Positions 34,656-43,805 of a stretch of DNA of 64,000 bases are shown piece by piece. The stretch covers positions 55,058 to 119,057 of the forward strand of contig JABFGJ010000011.1 in the NCBI GenBank assembly GCA_013112545.1. The letters run 5' to 3'. Numbering within the stretch: position 1 is the first letter of the stretch; each line of letters opens with the position of its first letter. The notes beneath the pieces are model-generated. The model saw only the letters and a program-made list of their open reading frames with translations. It ran no database searches and was not told the DNA's origin. Source of the DNA: Bacteroidota bacterium (GTDB lineage Bacteria > Bacteroidota > Bacteroidia > Flavobacteriales_E > Vicingaceae). A program made the position numbers and the translations under genes.

Positions 34656-37600
34656 ATGCTAAAATTAAAATTTACAATTTGTCTTCTATTTTTTGCCACT
34701 TGTTACCTTCATTCTCAGGTTAATGAAATTTGGGGTGTTACAAGAAAAGGAGGGCTAAATGACGCAGGGGTAGTCTATAAATTAGATGAGAATGGAAATA
34801 ATTTTCAAGTAGTTAAAGAATTTCCAAAGAATCAAGGCCTAGGCTTAAATGGAACTGTAGAAGGCTATAATGGAATGTTATATGGCTTTTGTAATTCTGG
34901 TGGATTAAATAATGGAGGTACTTTTTTTGAATATGATCCAGTTGCAGATACTCAGCGAACGCTAATGATTTTTAATACGCTTACAACAGGTGCGCTTACT
35001 AACTTAATTCAAATACCAATTGAAACAGATAGTGGAGTCTTTATCGGTTATACAACGAAAGGAATAATTGAATTTGATGTAAATACCATGACGCTTTCGA
35101 CTAAAATTAGTTCTTCAAGTTATTTTGGCCGTATTTGGAATATGATGAGAGCTAGTAATGGAAAAATATACGGAACGAAAACAAAATCTCAATCTTCAAA
35201 TAGTGGTGACGAGATTTTTGAATACAACCCTCAAACGAATACTATGATTACAAAGTATTCGTTTCCTTCGAGCAGAGTCAACGGTTTTGATGCCATTTAT
35301 AGAATGATAGAGTTAAATAATGGAGTTTTGTATGGTGTTACTAGAAGTGGTCAAACTACTGGGGGAGTTATTTTTAGTTATAATTATCTTACCAATTCAT
35401 TTTCTAAAAGAAAAGAATTGAACGACTGGATTCGAACCCAATTAACACCTCACTCAAATGGAAAATTATATTTTTCAACATTTACAGGTGGAGCTTTTAA
35501 TAATGGAAGGTTTTATGAATACACGCCTTCTAGCAACTCCTTAACTAGCAAATTTGACATTGAAACTGGATCTAGTAATCCAATAGAAATAAGTTCTACT
35601 AAATTTTTATTTGCTAAATACAGCAGTGCAACTGTACCTGCTTATTTCTATGAATACACAATATCAAACAATACTATAAATGTTTTAGATACTATTGACG
35701 CTGATTTACAATGGCGCGACGTAAATTCACTTATGAAACATTCAAATGGCAGAGTATACGGGACTAGCACTGTTTCTATTCTCGATTTTGATATTATACA
35801 ATCAAAGGCCTCAACTGTTGCAGAATTCTATAATTTCTTCGACGGTGCAAACCCTAATGGCCGGTTACTTCAGGCAAGTGATGGGTCAATATATGGCACC
35901 ACGAGTTCTTTCGTTCGTCGTCAATCCAAGTTATTCAAAATAAATCCTAATACTTTGGACTATGAAGTTATTCATCATTTTAAGGAATATATAAACGACT
36001 TTAATTCACCATACAGACTTTTAGTTCCTGAACCAAATGGATATTTATTAGAAGTAAATAACAGGTATTTGTATGGCACAGCAAGTGTAACAGGGGCTAG
36101 TGAAGATGACATACTTTTTCGTTTCGACATACAAAATGACACAATGGAATACCTAGCAAAATTTTATAGTGGAACAACTGGAAATAACCCAAATAGATCA
36201 TTGTCATTAACATCAAACAATACCATTTTAGGTACTTGTCGAGAAGGTGGAATAAACAATGGAGGAACCATATTTGAATACGATATAAGTGCAGATACTC
36301 TTGTTAAAAAGATTGATTTGAATAGTGCTGCAGTGAATCCTTCAAGTGGATTAGTTCTTCTTAGCAATGGGGAGTATTGGGGAATAAGCGAGTCCGGTGG
36401 TCTCTATAATGATGGAGGAGTATTTGAGTATAATTATTTTTTAAATGCCGTATCAAATATTTCGGGACTTCAAAGTAGTAACTACGGGAAGAAAGGAGTG
36501 GGTGATATTTTGATAAGTCAGAATAATAAATATTATGGAGTTTCTCAAAATGGAGGAAATCAAAATAAGGGAATTTTATTTGAAGTAGACACACTAACCG
36601 CAAGGGTAATTAAGAAAATTGATTTTGTTTCATCCAATAATTTTCCGAATTCACCTACTGCGGGTTTAATTCAAACACAGTCTGGAAAAATATTTGGAGT
36701 TGGATCTTCTGGAGGAAACAATACTTTTGGGGGTGTTTTTGAGTACAATGTTAACGCAAATAGCCTAGCAACAAGGTTTAGTTTTATTGATTCTGTTGGA
36801 AAAAACCCTTCAGGCCCTTTAATATTAGTTAATGCTTGTCATTCAGCCTTAAAACCACAGTTAAGTATTTCAATTGATACGATTTGCTCTCCAATGCAAG
36901 TAGCAATAACCGTGGCAAATCCAATGGATTTAAGAAGTGATTTATATTGGAGTCTTTATTCGGACTCACTTCTTGCAGTTAGAATAGATACTTCAGTTTT
37001 AGGGCAATTCTCATTTACACCTACTAGAACAACAAAACTCTATGTAAGGGGTGAAGGGGGGTGTCAGCAAAATAGCTTAAGTAACTCTATATTTATAGTT
37101 TTAGATAGTACGCTTGAAAGAACGAGTAATTTAACTAGCACGATATGTTTTGGTGATAATTTTATTAGACCGACTGGGGATACGATTTTTAATGTACAAT
37201 CAAATTTTATTGATACTACCTTATTACAAACAAATTTAAGTGCTTGTGATAGCACCATTTATACGAATGTTATTATAGATACTATAGATGTCAGGGTTAG
37301 CAGGAACAATGTGACTCTTTTAGCTCAAATCAATATGGCTTCTTATCAATGGATAGATTGTCAAACAGGAATGCCAATTCAAGGAGAAACTAGTCAATCT
37401 TTTACAGTAATTCAAAATGGTAATTATGCTGTAATAATCAATAAAAATGGATGTATTGATACATCTAGTTGTTATCCAATTTTATCTGTTGATTTATTTG
37501 AAAATAAAAATAAAAAATCTATTTCTATTTTCCCAAACCCCAATTCAGGAATTTTTAAAATACAAAGTAATGCTATTGGAATAAAACGTGTACTGATCAG

Positions 37601-37748
37601 AAATGTAAAAGGTCAATTGATTAAAGAGCACTTTGCTCAAAATGAAAATTCTATTACCTTAAACTTAGATCAAGAGGCTGGAATATATTTTGTAGAAGTA
37701 GAAAATCAGGCTGGACAGGTTTTCCAAGAAAAGGTACTGAAGTATTAG
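34656..37748 (+). CDS. GloVer-repeat secreted protein with type A T9SS sorting domain
   Basis: A 1030-residue exported protein. After a signal peptide (about 1-20) it carries many GloVer-type repeats (TIGR03803) of the form L-Y-G-x-x-x-x-G-G-x-x-N-x-G-x-x-F-E-Y-D, spread over about residues 25-720. An Ig-like module follows (about 880-940, Y-Q-W-I-D-C), then a type A sorting domain at about 955-1030 (I-F-P-N-P-N-S-G-I-F). It should be secreted through T9SS and anchored. Function of the repeat is unknown. The C-terminal module is shared with the next gene. Confidence 0.9.
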   Translation: MLKLKFTICLLFFATCYLHSQVNEIWGVTRKGGLNDAGVVYKLDENGNNFQVVKEFPKNQGLGLNGTVEGYNGMLYGFCNSGGLNNGGTFFEYDPVADTQRTLMIFNTLTTGALTNLIQIPIETDSGVFIGYTTKGIIEFDVNTMTLSTKISSSSYFGRIWNMMRASNGKIYGTKTKSQSSNSGDEIFEYNPQTNTMITKYSFPSSRVNGFDAIYRMIELNNGVLYGVTRSGQTTGGVIFSYNYLTNSFSKRKELNDWIRTQLTPHSNGKLYFSTFTGGAFNNGRFYEYTPSSNSLTSKFDIETGSSNPIEISSTKFLFAKYSSATVPAYFYEYTISNNTINVLDTIDADLQWRDVNSLMKHSNGRVYGTSTVSILDFDIIQSKASTVAEFYNFFDGANPNGRLLQASDGSIYGTTSSFVRRQSKLFKINPNTLDYEVIHHFKEYINDFNSPYRLLVPEPNGYLLEVNNRYLYGTASVTGASEDDILFRFDIQNDTMEYLAKFYSGTTGNNPNRSLSLTSNNTILGTCREGGINNGGTIFEYDISADTLVKKIDLNSAAVNPSSGLVLLSNGEYWGISESGGLYNDGGVFEYNYFLNAVSNISGLQSSNYGKKGVGDILISQNNKYYGVSQNGGNQNKGILFEVDTLTARVIKKIDFVSSNNFPNSPTAGLIQTQSGKIFGVGSSGGNNTFGGVFEYNVNANSLATRFSFIDSVGKNPSGPLILVNACHSALKPQLSISIDTICSPMQVAITVANPMDLRSDLYWSLYSDSLLAVRIDTSVLGQFSFTPTRTTKLYVRGEGGCQQNSLSNSIFIVLDSTLERTSNLTSTICFGDNFIRPTGDTIFNVQSNFIDTTLLQTNLSACDSTIYTNVIIDTIDVRVSRNNVTLLAQINMASYQWIDCQTGMPIQGETSQSFTVIQNGNYAVIINKNGCIDTSSCYPILSVDLFENKNKKSISIFPNPNSGIFKIQSNAIGIKRVLIRNVKGQLIKEHFAQNENSITLNLDQEAGIYFVEVENQAGQVFQEKVLKY

Positions 37749-37806
37749 GTTAATGGAATATTGCATATCTTTTTATTATAATTACGTCTATTTCTAAACT
37801 ACCAAC

Positions 37807-40599
37807 ATGAAAAGATCAATCACATATCTTATTGCAGCTTTTTTATTAATTAGTTCATTGCCAACTAAAGCAAGCCATCTATGGGGGGGAGAAATTTATT
37901 GGGAATGTCTTTCTAATGGGAAATTTGTATTTCATCTAAATCTTTACAGAGATTGCTCTAGTTCAGCAATGAACTTAAACTCGAGAACTTTAACGGTAAG
38001 TGGTAGTAGCTTACCATTGAAAAGTACTGGTACGGCAATTACGTATATACTTGTTCGATTTGATATGACAAGTTATTTAAATGAAAACAATGGGGATGTA
38101 TCATTCTTCTGCGTTGATAACCCTCAAAGTTCTTACTCCTGTTCAAATGGGGATGTGGGTGCTATTCAAAGATTACATTTTTATTCGGATACTATTCAAA
38201 TGACTGGCACACCACCTTCTGATGGTTGGACTTTTTTCTATGATGATTACGGTAGACCTATAAGCTCTGATAATATATTGGGCATAGGAGGAGCTATGGG
38301 AATAAAAGCAGTTATGCATCGAATTCCTACTTCGTCTAGTAGCCCTCAAACTTATTTAGATGTTAGTACATGTGCTGACAACTCTCCTTATTTAGCTGTA
38401 GAGCCTGTTTATAATTTTTGTCGAGGAAAAAAGTTTTCTTTAACTCATTTAGCTCAAGATATTGATTTAGATTCAATTGTTTATAATTGGGATCGTCCTA
38501 TTGGAGCAACACCAACTACTTATAATAATTATGTACAGCCTTATTCCACGACCAACCAGTTTCCGGATCAATCATTCAATATAAACAATGTTCCCTCAAA
38601 TATGAATCCTCAAACTGGAGTTATGAATATGGGAATTTATAATGGAACAGGGAGGTTGTATTATACACATGTAGTACGGATTGATGCATTCAGACACGGG
38701 AGCTTAATCTCTTCTGTATATCGAGATATACAACTCTCAATTTTTGATTGCCAGCCTTTATCCAATGGGAATGTTGATAACCCACCATCAATTTCTTTTA
38801 ATAGTAACCAAACAAATTATTTTGAGATGGAAGTAAATGTTGGAGAGCAAGTACAACTCAATATAAATGTGAGTGATTTGGACATTAATCAAAATAATTC
38901 TCCACCCATTCAAAAAGTATATTTAGAACCAGTAGGAAAATATTTTTCTAAGAATCTATCCAACCCCAATCTATGTGCTAATAATATTTCTGGAACATGT
39001 GTTACCTTAAATCCTACACCAAATCAAACTATAGGTAATAAATACTTGTATTCTGGATATGGAGGCATCAACTTACAATTTAATTGGACTCCAACATGCG
39101 CAAACTTAGTATCTTCTAAAGATGGTGTTTTTGATTTCACTTTTAAGGTTTATGATGACGGATGCCCAATTCCCAATTTTAATTACTCTACACTTCGAAT
39201 TAAATTAAAAGAAAGACCTATCATTGAAGCACCAATAATTAAAGGGGCATCTGTTGCATTTGATGGAAAAATCACCCTTAGTTGGGTGCCACCAATCGAT
39301 TCAGTTTACTCTTTTTCAAAATACGACATGCAAGTAGCAACATCTAATAGTGGTACGCCAGCAACATCTTTTTTAAATGTTCAATTAAATGTTAAGAAAT
39401 ACAAGCAAGATCTTAGTTTCCCTTTTATAAATTTTGGCCCTAACCTTTGGACTACAATTCCAGCTAATAAAGATTATTATTTTAGAATGAGAACAAAATC
39501 TGGTTGTTCAAAAGAAGAACAATCTGCTAATTCTGATGTTGTTCGTGTCATAGAAATTGAGTCGCGTGGCATTGGAAAAATAAACCCTATTGACACCATA
39601 AGGTTAACTTGGAATGCACCGAAAGCAAATAACGCTCAATCGCCATATTATTATGTTTATGAATCGCCAACTCGTTATTATATATGGCAAAACGATGATC
39701 CACATAACTCCATAACAGATTTGTCAAAATGGTATTTAAGAGGCTCAACCAATTCCAAAACAATTGACTTGGCTGGAAATCTTTGTGGTTTAGTTGGATT
39801 TAGAATTGAAGCAAGAGACACAGTCATAACACTAAAACAAGGAAGTGGACTTAAAAACCCGCAATATGACACGTTAACATTTAGCACTTTTAGCATAGTT
39901 GGAGTTCAAAACATACACCTCAGTAAACCGAAGGTAAAAGATAAATACTTAGTTTCTTTGAGTGCAAATTACAATTCACCAAACTTTCAATGGTTTAATT
40001 GCAATACAAACTCAATCATAAGTGGAGAAGTCAATCAAGTATTTATTCCGACAGATACTGGAAAATATGCAGTAATAATTAACCAAGGAAACTGCATTGA
40101 CACATCCGCATGTTATAATGTAGATGAGGTATTAGATAATTCAATAATTCAATTGAATAATATGCAGTTGAGAAATAATGGGTACTATCAATTGTATCAG
40201 TGGATTGATTGCAGGGCAGATACGATAATACCAGGAGAAAATGATCGCGATTTTTTTCCTAAAGACACGGGTTATTATGCAGTGGTTGTTTCTGCTTATG
40301 GTTATTCAGATACTTCGTCATGCATCCCGATGCTAGCAATTGGGATTCAAGAAAGTTATTTTGATTCTCATTTGAAAATATATCCGAATCCTACAAAAGA
40401 TCAAGTGCTAATTCAAAGTGATAAACTAGGTTTAAAGCGCATTAGCTTAAGAAGTATAAATGGTCAATTGATTAAAGATATTGTTCTAAAAGGAGCCAAT
40501 CAATATAAGTTTCAATTAGAAGTCCAAAGCGGAATTTATATCGTGGAACTTGAAAGTATCACTGGGTCAAAGGTATATCGAAAAATTATAAAACAATAA
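37807..40599 (+). CDS. Secreted protein with type A T9SS sorting domain
   Basis: A 930-residue exported protein. The signal peptide ends near residue 22, followed by the A-S-H-L-W-G-G-E-I-Y-W-E-C start typical of large Bacteroidota surface proteins of unknown function. A fibronectin-like region lies at about 470-640. Two copies of an Ig-like module with F/Y-Q-W-x-x-C lie near 725-775 and 790-840. The type A sorting domain covers about 855-930 (I-Y-P-N-P-T-K-D-Q-V). The C-terminal part is homologous to that of the preceding gene, so the pair share a module. It ends 1 bp before the convergent CpxP-like gene. Confidence 0.85.
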   Translation: MKRSITYLIAAFLLISSLPTKASHLWGGEIYWECLSNGKFVFHLNLYRDCSSSAMNLNSRTLTVSGSSLPLKSTGTAITYILVRFDMTSYLNENNGDVSFFCVDNPQSSYSCSNGDVGAIQRLHFYSDTIQMTGTPPSDGWTFFYDDYGRPISSDNILGIGGAMGIKAVMHRIPTSSSSPQTYLDVSTCADNSPYLAVEPVYNFCRGKKFSLTHLAQDIDLDSIVYNWDRPIGATPTTYNNYVQPYSTTNQFPDQSFNINNVPSNMNPQTGVMNMGIYNGTGRLYYTHVVRIDAFRHGSLISSVYRDIQLSIFDCQPLSNGNVDNPPSISFNSNQTNYFEMEVNVGEQVQLNINVSDLDINQNNSPPIQKVYLEPVGKYFSKNLSNPNLCANNISGTCVTLNPTPNQTIGNKYLYSGYGGINLQFNWTPTCANLVSSKDGVFDFTFKVYDDGCPIPNFNYSTLRIKLKERPIIEAPIIKGASVAFDGKITLSWVPPIDSVYSFSKYDMQVATSNSGTPATSFLNVQLNVKKYKQDLSFPFINFGPNLWTTIPANKDYYFRMRTKSGCSKEEQSANSDVVRVIEIESRGIGKINPIDTIRLTWNAPKANNAQSPYYYVYESPTRYYIWQNDDPHNSITDLSKWYLRGSTNSKTIDLAGNLCGLVGFRIEARDTVITLKQGSGLKNPQYDTLTFSTFSIVGVQNIHLSKPKVKDKYLVSLSANYNSPNFQWFNCNTNSIISGEVNQVFIPTDTGKYAVIINQGNCIDTSACYNVDEVLDNSIIQLNNMQLRNNGYYQLYQWIDCRADTIIPGENDRDFFPKDTGYYAVVVSAYGYSDTSSCIPMLAIGIQESYFDSHLKIYPNPTKDQVLIQSDKLGLKRISLRSINGQLIKDIVLKGANQYKFQLEVQSGIYIVELESITGSKVYRKIIKQ

Positions 40600-40600
40600 A

Positions 40601-41074
40601 TTAATGCCTTCTTGGAGGAGGTTTTGAATTAAAAATGTTTGCAAAATCTTCAGCTAAAGAATCAAAAGCATTCATTTGTTCAGGCTTACAAATTGCTTTT
40701 ATTTCAGTAAAGTGATTGTAGTGTCTTAACTCAATTTCCTTTTGTAAATTTCCTAGTTGTTCAACTATAGTATCTATTGAATGATCTTCATTTTTTAAGG
40801 AATGATAAAGATTTTCTTTTAAATTAAATCTTTTATTCTCAAGGAGTCGAATAGCTTTATGATGTTCTTGTATTAATTCTTGATAGAGCTTTTGCTGTGT
40901 TTTATCAAAATTTAAACGTTCTATGATTAATTCTCCTGGCTTTTGCATTTCAGGAAGAATTGGTTTTGGAGGTGGCTTATGTCCTGTACTTTCAGAAAAA
41001 AGAAAACCTAAAGTGCCCAAATTGAGAAGTAAAAGTGCAATGATACAGACGATTAGTATGGAATCTTTTTTCAT
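40601..41074 (-). CDS. Spy/CpxP-like periplasmic protein
   Basis: A 157-residue protein with an N-terminal membrane anchor (about residues 7-27) and a helical periplasmic part rich in charged residues, with L-N-F-D-K-T-Q-Q-K-L-Y near 55 and I-C-K-P-E-Q-M near 128, matching the LTxxQ-type repeats of Spy/CpxP/ZraP. Such proteins act as periplasmic chaperones or modulators of envelope stress. It is the third gene of the sigma/anti-sigma unit, 2 bp after the previous one. Confidence 0.8.
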   Translation of the reverse strand: MKKDSILIVCIIALLLLNLGTLGFLFSESTGHKPPPKPILPEMQKPGELIIERLNFDKTQQKLYQELIQEHHKAIRLLENKRFNLKENLYHSLKNEDHSIDTIVEQLGNLQKEIELRHYNHFTEIKAICKPEQMNAFDSLAEDFANIFNSKPPPRRH

Positions 41075-41076
41075 GT

Positions 41077-41358
41077 TTAATACAATTGATTACTCTCTAT
41101 TTCTAGATAAGAGGTGATAGTTGAGTGCTTATTTGATTCAAAATTATAGTTGCTACTTTGTGAAATGAACTGAATATTTAAGGCAACTAAGACTAAAAAA
41201 CCAGCTGCGATTCCTAAGACATAACGAATTGGAATTATGCTCGAATTCGAATTTGCAATTTGATTTTCTATATTATCAAAAAGATATTTCGGGGCAGTTA
41301 GTTTTGGGGACTCATCTAATGAGTTCATAATGTCCGATATCCATTTTTCTTTTTTCAT
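41077..41358 (-). CDS. Small membrane protein, putative anti-sigma factor
   Basis: A 93-residue protein with a cytoplasmic N-terminus (about 40 residues), one transmembrane helix (about 44-64) and a short outer tail. It directly follows the ECF sigma gene (18 bp) and precedes the Spy-like gene (2 bp), the layout of a single-pass anti-sigma factor. I see no zinc-finger motif, so the role rests on size, topology and position. Confidence 0.65.
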   Translation of the reverse strand: MKKEKWISDIMNSLDESPKLTAPKYLFDNIENQIANSNSSIIPIRYVLGIAAGFLVLVALNIQFISQSSNYNFESNKHSTITSYLEIESNQLY

Positions 41359-41376
41359 GTTCTTAATTTTAGACGA

Positions 41377-41907
41377 TTATTTTTTCTTTTTCATGCTGTA
41401 TTCAGGCCATTTTTCTGCAATAACAATTTTTAGATTGGCTTTGGCTCTAAAAATGAGTGACTCTACACTTGAAATACTGGTATTCATCATTTTTGCAATT
41501 TCAGGATTACTTATTCCTTCCTCCTTAGAAAGCAAAAATGCCATTTTCTGATTATCGCTCAATTGATTAACACAAGCTAATAACAATTCAGTGTTTTCAT
41601 TTTGAATTAATTGACTCTCAGGATTTTCTTTCAGTCCAATTTTTGTTTCTTCTATATTTACAGAATTCTTATAAATGCTACGTTTATTACGTTGATTTGA
41701 TTTTATAATGTCTAAGCATACGTTAATTGTTATTTTATAAATCCAGGTTTTTAATCCAGCCTCATTTCTAAACTGACCTAATTTGGTATGAACTTTTATA
41801 AAAACATCTTGGGTAGCCTCTTCAGACTCCTCCTTGTTTCTTAAATATTTGTAAGCTAAGGTATAAACCAAATCAGCAAACTGATTGTATATCTCTTTTA
41901 GCGTCAA
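41377..41907 (-). CDS. ECF-type RNA polymerase sigma factor
   Basis: A 176-residue sigma-70 family protein with region 2 (Y-K-Y-L-R-N-K-E-E-S-E-E-A-T-Q-D-V-F-I near 20) and region 4 (L-L-S-K-E-E-G-I-S-N-P-E-I-A near 125, then S-S-V-E-S-L-I-F-R-A). These correspond to -10 and -35 recognition in ECF factors. It is first in a three-gene minus-strand unit with an anti-sigma candidate and a Spy-like protein, suggesting control of an envelope-stress response. Confidence 0.93.
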   Translation of the reverse strand: MTLKEIYNQFADLVYTLAYKYLRNKEESEEATQDVFIKVHTKLGQFRNEAGLKTWIYKITINVCLDIIKSNQRNKRSIYKNSVNIEETKIGLKENPESQLIQNENTELLLACVNQLSDNQKMAFLLSKEEGISNPEIAKMMNTSISSVESLIFRAKANLKIVIAEKWPEYSMKKKK

Positions 41908-41910
41908 ATT

Positions 41911-42375
41911 TTATGAAATAGGAATAAAATTACTTTTCTTTAACACTGAAAGCGATAAGTAGGTTTCAATTTTTCCGATGTTTTTCATTTCGAAAAGTTT
42001 GGTCAAAACAAAATCGCGATACATTTCCATATCATCTAACAGAATTTTAAGAATAAAGTCAGTATCTCCAGTTGTGTAATGACATTCCATAACTTGTGGA
42101 AGTTTGGTAATCTGTGAAGTAAAAATGTCAACCAATTCTTTGGAATGATCTTTTAATGAAATGTGTGCAAAGGCATATAGTTTTTTACCAAGCTTGTCAC
42201 CATTTATAACAGCAGCATAATGGTCGATAATTCCGGCTTTTTCTAGTTTTTTTGTCCGCTCGAATATCGGAGTAGGAGATAATCCAAGTTTTTCAGACAA
42301 TTCTTTAACCGTAATTCGGCCATTCAATTGAAGTAATTCAAGTATCTGGCAATCAATTGCGTCAATTTTACTCAT
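41911..42375 (-). CDS. Lrp/AsnC family transcriptional regulator (BkdR-like)
   Basis: A 154-residue regulator with an N-terminal winged HTH (L-Q-L-N-G-R-I-T-V-K-E-L-S-E-K-L-G-L-S near 15-33) and a C-terminal RAM/AsnC ligand domain (about 65-150; T-G-D-T-D-F-I-L near 101). It is divergent from the branched-chain ketoacid dehydrogenase genes, the position of BkdR-type regulators that respond to branched amino acids. A dyad at 42427-42459 is the likely site of action. Confidence 0.9.
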   Translation of the reverse strand: MSKIDAIDCQILELLQLNGRITVKELSEKLGLSPTPIFERTKKLEKAGIIDHYAAVINGDKLGKKLYAFAHISLKDHSKELVDIFTSQITKLPQVMECHYTTGDTDFILKILLDDMEMYRDFVLTKLFEMKNIGKIETYLSLSVLKKSNFIPIS

Positions 42376-42426
42376 AAACAGAAATTTTAACTACAAATAG
42401 ATTGTATTTTGATTAATTATTAGTGT

Positions 42427-42459
42427 TATTTTCTTTATATATCAAATATATAGAAAATA
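42427..42459. promoter_or_regulatory. Candidate Lrp-family operator (33-bp dyad)
   Basis: The dyad is centred at 42443: outer arms TATTTTC / GAAAATA are perfect, and 14 of 16 position pairs match over 33 bp. It is the clearest symmetry in the 166-bp gap between the lrp-like gene and the E2 gene. AT-rich imperfect dyads suit Lrp-type proteins. Confidence 0.5.
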
Positions 42460-42541
42460 TAACTATAATTATTAATTTTAACAGAGTATTCGTGTAAAAG
42501 GGCTTAATTTGGTAGTTTTTTAATTCTATAATTTATAAAAA

Positions 42542-43786
42542 ATGGCTGCAATAGAAGTTAAGTTACCCAAAATGGGGGAGAGTATTTCAGAAGCAACTGC
42601 ATTGAATTGGCTTAAAAACGTGGGGGATTTTGTTGAAGCTGGAGAATCAATCTTAGAAGTAGCAACCGACAAAGTAGATTCTGAAATTGCAGCCCCAGAA
42701 AGCGGAATCATAAAAGAAATAAAGTTTGAAATCAATGAGATTATTGAGATAGGCTCAGTGATCGCGATTATAGAAACTGAAAGGGCTGCTGTTGAGAAAG
42801 ACACTAGTGAGCCAGTTAAAGAAAAGTTAGAAGCAGTATCAATTACTTTAGAATCTAACAAACCCATTCAGCGTTTCGATGAAAATGGGAAGTTTTATTC
42901 TCCTTTAGTTAGAAATATTGCCGAAAAAGAAGGTGTTTCATTTGAAGAACTACAACAAGTTGAAGGAACTGGTTCAAATGGCAGAGTATTGAAAGTTGAC
43001 TTAGAAAACTATCTTAAAAATAGGACTAATCAATCTTCAAGTACGGTAGTCAAAACACAGTCAGGTAATTACCAAGGCAAGCATGAAATAATTGAAATGG
43101 ACAGAATGCGCAGCATGATTGCGGATCATATGGTTCATTCTAAACATACTTCTCCACACGTGACTTCATATGTAGAAGCAGATGTGACTGAGCTTGTAAA
43201 ATGGAGAGAAACTAACAAAGATGCTTTTGCTAAAAAACACGGTCAAAAAATTACGTTTACACCAATTTTTGTAGAAGCTGTAGTTGAAGCATTAAAAGAA
43301 TATCCATTGATAAATGTTTCGGTGGAGGGCAATAAAATTATTGTTAAAAAAGACATGCATATAGGATTAGCAACTGCTTTGCCGAATGGAAATTTAATTG
43401 TTCCTGTAATTCGAAATGCTGATCAAAAAAACTTATTGGGCTTAACAAAAGACGTGAATGATTTAGTTGGAAAAGCGAGAACTAATAAATTAAAACCAGA
43501 CGAAATTCAAGGCTCAACTTTTACTATAAGTAATGTAGGGACTTTTAGAAACATTATGGGAACCCCAATCATCAATCAGCCTGAAGTAGCCATATTAGCA
43601 ACTGGTGCAATTCGAAAAAGAGCTGCGGTTGTTGAAACAGAATATGGTGATGTTATCGCCATTAGGCACATGATGTATTTATCACTTTCGTATGACCATC
43701 GTGTTGTTGACGGAAATTTAGGTGGTTCCTTTTTGGCTAGAATTGGCGATCATTTAGAAGCTTTTGATAAGAATAGAGTTTTTTAA
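42542..43786 (+). CDS. bkdB: 2-oxo acid dehydrogenase E2 component (branched-chain type)
   Basis: A 414-residue dihydrolipoamide acyltransferase. It has one N-terminal lipoyl domain (about 2-75, lysine in V-A-T-D-K-V-D-S-E near 43), a peripheral subunit-binding domain (about 115-152; P-L-V-R-N-I-A-E-K-E) and the catalytic domain with H-R-V-V-D-G near 393. It transfers the acyl group to CoA. Substrate class is inferred from the fused E1 downstream and the Lrp-type regulator beside it, so bkdB is probable but not proven. Confidence 0.88.
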   Translation: MAAIEVKLPKMGESISEATALNWLKNVGDFVEAGESILEVATDKVDSEIAAPESGIIKEIKFEINEIIEIGSVIAIIETERAAVEKDTSEPVKEKLEAVSITLESNKPIQRFDENGKFYSPLVRNIAEKEGVSFEELQQVEGTGSNGRVLKVDLENYLKNRTNQSSSTVVKTQSGNYQGKHEIIEMDRMRSMIADHMVHSKHTSPHVTSYVEADVTELVKWRETNKDAFAKKHGQKITFTPIFVEAVVEALKEYPLINVSVEGNKIIVKKDMHIGLATALPNGNLIVPVIRNADQKNLLGLTKDVNDLVGKARTNKLKPDEIQGSTFTISNVGTFRNIMGTPIINQPEVAILATGAIRKRAAVVETEYGDVIAIRHMMYLSLSYDHRVVDGNLGGSFLARIGDHLEAFDKNRVF

Positions 43787-43805
43787 ATAGGATATATAAT
43801 TTGCG

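Noticed and set aside
42526..42867. 113-residue minus-strand open frame over the start of the E2 gene
   Set aside because: The plus strand encodes a clear lipoyl domain here; the antisense frame is low-complexity Ser/Ile-rich and lacks support.
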